Assembly: GCA_900769615.1 (NCBI GenBank)
Contig: CAAGHH010000016.1
Span: 1-7,208, forward strand
Origin: Selenomonadales bacterium
Lineage (GTDB): Bacteria; Bacillota; Negativicutes; Selenomonadales; Selenomonadaceae
Reading direction: 5' to 3'
Length of the DNA: 7,208 nucleotides
Below are positions 5,420-7,208 of this stretch, piece after piece (the stretch's first letter is position 1; every line of letters starts with the position of its first letter). A program made the position numbers and the translations under genes. The notes under the pieces were generated by a model. It did not search any database. It was not told the origin of the DNA and saw only the letters and a list, made by a program, of their open reading frames with translations.

Positions 5420-6745
5420 TTAATTTACTGAACTTTTTATTACATCTATCATATAATCTAATTTTTTATCAGTCATACCTGGATAAACGCCTATCCAAAA
5501 AGTATCTCGCATAATTCTATCAGTATTGTTAAGCTCACCTACTACTCGATAAGCTGTTTTATCCTGTCGCAGTTCATCAAAGCAAGGATGTTTAATTATA
5601 TTGCCAGCAAATAGCATTCTGGTTTGTACACCATGTTTTTCAAGATACCTTACTACCTGTTCCCTATCAATACCTTCCCTGCAAGTCAGCAAGAATCCAA
5701 ACCAGCTAGGCTTGGAATTTGGACATGGCTCCGGCAAAATAAACTTATCCGCAATAGATTGCAAACCGGCCAGCAATTTAGCAAAATTATGCTGACGGCG
5801 TTTAACAAACGCCGGGAATTTTTTTAACTGTGCTACACCAATTGCTGCCTGCATATCAGTAACTTTTAGATTATAACCAAAGTGTGAATAAACATATTTA
5901 TGATCATATCCTGGCGGCAACTCACCATACTGCCCATCAAACCTGTGACCACAAAAATTATCATGACCAGATGGACAAACACAATCACGCCCCCAATCAC
6001 GCATTGAACGAATAATCCGGTGAAGCTTTGCATTATTGGTATATACAGCACCACCTTCCCCCATAGTCATATGATGGGGCGGATAAAAACTCGAGGTTCC
6101 AATATCACCAATCGTTCCCGTAAATTTATCTTCACCATCTATATCATATATAGATCCTAATGCATCACAATTATCTTCGATAAGCCATAAATTATGTTTA
6201 TCACAAAAATCCTTAACCTCTTTCAAATCAAAAGGATTTCCTAATGTATGTGCCAGCATAACCGCCTTGGTTTTTGATGAAAATGCTTCTTCCAATTTAT
6301 TTACGTCAATATTATACTGAGGAATCGTTACGTCAACAAATACTGGAACTGCTCCATACTGTATTATCGGAGCCACTGTGGTCGGAAAACCTGCCGCAAC
6401 GGTGATAATTTCATCACCACGCTTAACTTGACGCTCACCTAACAATGGCGATGTCAAACTCATAAATGCTAATAAATTAGCTGAAGAACCAGAATTTACT
6501 ACTGAAACATGATTTACGCCAAGATATTTACCTAAATTTTTTTCAAATTCATCTACATATCGACCTGCCGTAAGCCAAAACTCCAATGCACTGTCTACCA
6601 AATTACACATTTCTTCATGATCATATACCCTTGATGCATAAGGTATCCTGTTCCCTGGACTAAATTCTTTATCTTGATTATGGTAATTATCACAATATTC
6701 CTTCACCAACTGCAATATTTTATCATGCATTTCCTGCTGATTCAT
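5420..6745 (-). CDS. rfbH: CDP-4-keto-6-deoxyglucose 3-dehydrase (E1), PMP- and [2Fe-2S]-dependent
   Basis: Removes the C3 hydroxyl of CDP-4-keto-6-deoxyglucose, committing the sugar to the 3,6-dideoxy series. The 441-residue protein has the aminotransferase fold (GSSANLLAF, AAGFPTTVAPI, IEDNCDALG with Asp191 for the cofactor nitrogen). The usual PLP-binding lysine is replaced by histidine: SFYPPHHMTMGEGG, with His224 predicted as the catalytic base. Cys193, Cys255, Cys257 and Cys265 are predicted [2Fe-2S] ligands and separate it from the cluster-free GDP-sugar enzyme ColD. The family pairs with an NADH-dependent iron-sulfur flavoprotein (RfbI/AscD, E3) that is not in this window. The start at 6745 has GGGGGA at 6758-6753, seven bases upstream. 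It is the first gene of the operon, behind the promoter at 6791-6820. Confidence 0.96.
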   Translation of the reverse strand: MNQQEMHDKILQLVKEYCDNYHNQDKEFSPGNRIPYASRVYDHEEMCNLVDSALEFWLTAGRYVDEFEKNLGKYLGVNHVSVVNSGSSANLLAFMSLTSPLLGERQVKRGDEIITVAAGFPTTVAPIIQYGAVPVFVDVTIPQYNIDVNKLEEAFSSKTKAVMLAHTLGNPFDLKEVKDFCDKHNLWLIEDNCDALGSIYDIDGEDKFTGTIGDIGTSSFYPPHHMTMGEGGAVYTNNAKLHRIIRSMRDWGRDCVCPSGHDNFCGHRFDGQYGELPPGYDHKYVYSHFGYNLKVTDMQAAIGVAQLKKFPAFVKRRQHNFAKLLAGLQSIADKFILPEPCPNSKPSWFGFLLTCREGIDREQVVRYLEKHGVQTRMLFAGNIIKHPCFDELRQDKTAYRVVGELNNTDRIMRDTFWIGVYPGMTDKKLDYMIDVIKSSVN

Positions 6746-6790
6746 TCATCAATCCCCCATATAAGCCAATATTCCATTCTTCTTAATATT

Positions 6791-6820
6791 ATTATACTTC
6801 ATAACATTGCATATAGACAA
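6791..6820 (-). promoter_or_regulatory. Probable promoter of the rfb operon
   Basis: Minus strand TTGTCT (6820-6815), 18-base spacer, perfect TATAAT (6796-6791), giving a leader of roughly 40 bases before the rfbH ATG. An inverted repeat ACATTG-N8-CAATGT (6804-6823) spans the -35 box and could be an operator. Confidence 0.5.
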
Positions 6821-6848
6821 TGTATACTCTATAGCTGCCATAGCTTTG

Positions 6849-6879
6849 CTAAACAGCAAGCATAAAAATCCCTTCCTCC
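6849..6879 (-). other. Orphan strong ribosome-binding site with a four-codon ORF
   Basis: On the minus strand GGAGG (6879-6875) and AAGGG (6874-6870) are followed by a 6-base spacer and ATG CTT GCT GTT TAG (6863-6849). The site is nearly ideal but encodes only MLAV. It may be a leader peptide, the 5' stump of a deleted gene, or chance purine richness. It lies upstream of the promoter proposed for rfbH, so it is transcribed only if another promoter exists near 6890-6930. Confidence 0.35.
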
Positions 6880-6882
6880 ATC

Positions 6883-6900
6883 TGAGATAATATTATCTCA
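6883..6900. promoter_or_regulatory. Perfect 18-bp palindrome, operator candidate
   Basis: TGAGATAATATTATCTCA is identical on both strands, the form expected of a site for a dimeric regulator. It lies just upstream of the orphan ribosome-binding site. TAATAT inside it sits 17 bases from a TTGGTT on the minus strand, so it could overlap a promoter. No regulator gene is present in the window. Confidence 0.5.
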
Positions 6901-6971
6901 CGAAAAACTCAAAACCAATTTGATTTGATAATAACAACTATTTATGAAAGTGTTAATTTGCGAGAAAATAT

Positions 6972-7013
6972 TGACGAAAAACATTGTATTTTCGTCATAT
7001 TATGACGTACAAT
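6972..7013. repeat. Nested inverted repeats upstream of the Rpn-family gene
   Basis: TGACGAAAA (6972-6980) and TTTTCGTCA (6989-6997) form a 9-8-9 inverted repeat. The CGTCATA at 6993-6999 also pairs with TATGACG at 7001-7007 around one base, and this second structure extends through ATTGTA (6983-6988) with TACAAT (7008-7013) if four Ts bulge. The two pairings exclude one another. TACAAT could be a -10 box for the plus-strand gene, and TTGACG (6971-6976) resembles a -35, but the two are too far apart to be one promoter. Confidence 0.55.
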
Positions 7014-7102
7014 ATAGCTAACAGAAATTAAGGCAATTATCCAGCATCACCCCAGCTAAAAAGCTCAATCCTACTTACATAAACTAATGAGGAGATGAAA
7101 AA

Positions 7103-7208
7103 ATGTCAAATAAAGACATACTTGCATTAGACGTTAATGAATTCAATTACAATCCATTAAATGATGTATTGTTTAAGTTTATATTTGGTCGAGAGGAACG
7201 AAAACATA
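7103..7208 (+). CDS. Rpn-family PD-(D/E)XK nuclease/putative transposase, 5' part only
   Basis: The first 35 residues are present before the window ends. The segment NPLNDVLFKFIFGREERKH is the conserved N-terminal motif of Rpn-like recombination-promoting nucleases (the PD-(D/E)XK 'transposase' group), where it typically opens proteins of roughly 250-330 residues. Members cut DNA and are often multicopy in gut Firmicutes; most are not proven to transpose. The catalytic Asp/Glu-X-Lys residues would lie beyond the window, so integrity cannot be judged. The start is supported by GAGGAG at 7089-7094, eight bases upstream. It is divergent from the rfb operon across a 357-bp region, and no insertion-sequence ends are visible on this side. 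Confidence 0.75.
   Translation, partial: MSNKDILALDVNEFNYNPLNDVLFKFIFGREERKH

Larger units (their letters stand above)
6746..7102. other. Divergent intergenic region rich in symmetrical sequence
   Basis: No convincing gene lies in these 357 AT-rich bases between rfbH and the Rpn-family gene. From left to right they hold: the rfbH leader; a probable promoter for the operon (6791-6820) with a 6-8-6 inverted repeat across its -35 (6804-6823); an orphan ribosome-binding site and tiny ORF (6849-6879); an 18-bp palindrome (6883-6900); nested inverted repeats (6972-7013); and the ribosome-binding site of the plus-strand gene. I see no tRNA or riboswitch fold that I recognise. Confidence 0.7.

Noticed and set aside
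6674..6865. Plus-strand 63-codon hydrophobic open frame at the rfbH 5' end
   Set aside because: It overlaps the rfbH coding region and promoter; its Ile/His-rich composition reflects AT-rich antisense sequence, and no ribosome-binding site precedes it.
6900..6982. Direct repeat ACGAAAAAC at 6900-6908 and 6974-6982
   Set aside because: An A-rich 9-mer repeated once in an AT-rich region is weak evidence. It is not at the ends of an element.
7054..7065. AGCT-AAAA-AGCT inverted repeat
   Set aside because: A 4-bp stem in AT-rich DNA is expected by chance and has no T-tract or other context.

Overview
The window reads as a chromosomal segment from a low-GC, strictly or mostly anaerobic Firmicute. 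Three points suggest a diderm lineage such as the Negativicutes: a sugar-nucleotide cassette typical of LPS O-antigens, a flavin reductase/rubredoxin fusion typical of anaerobes, and an Rpn-family nuclease gene of a kind common there. The class assignment is inference; nothing in the window fixes the genus.

Layout, left to right. Positions 1-155 hold two identical tandem tRNA-Gly(GCC) genes on the minus strand, driven by a near-consensus promoter at 207-235. Positions 287-353 hold a dense cluster of DnaA-box-like 9-mers interwoven with three copies of a 10-mer. A type II-like L-asparaginase gene (minus, 367-1359) and an uncharacterised 139-residue helical protein gene (plus, 1450-1869) diverge from overlapping promoters. 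A strong bidirectional terminator (1873-1910) separates the latter from a convergent flavin reductase-rubredoxin fusion gene (minus, 1969-2613).

From 2668 to 6745 lies a compact minus-strand operon. In transcription order it is rfbH (CDP-4-keto-6-deoxyglucose 3-dehydrase), a short-chain NAD(P)-dependent sugar reductase/epimerase, rfbF (glucose-1-phosphate cytidylyltransferase) and rfbG (CDP-glucose 4,6-dehydratase). The genes are 18 nt apart, 8 nt apart, and overlapping by 4 nt. RfbF makes CDP-glucose, RfbG makes CDP-4-keto-6-deoxyglucose, RfbH removes the C3 hydroxyl, and the fourth enzyme probably reduces C4. The expected product is a CDP-3,6-dideoxyhexose of the paratose/abequose type for a surface polysaccharide. 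The iron-sulfur reductase partner of RfbH (RfbI/AscD, E3) and all glycosyltransferases are absent from the window.

Positions 6746-7102 are a 357-bp intergenic region rich in symmetrical sequence: a perfect 18-bp palindrome, nested inverted repeats, a probable promoter for the rfb operon, and an orphan strong ribosome-binding site leading into a four-codon ORF. It ends at the 5' portion of an Rpn-family PD-(D/E)XK nuclease/putative transposase gene (plus, from 7103), which runs off the window.
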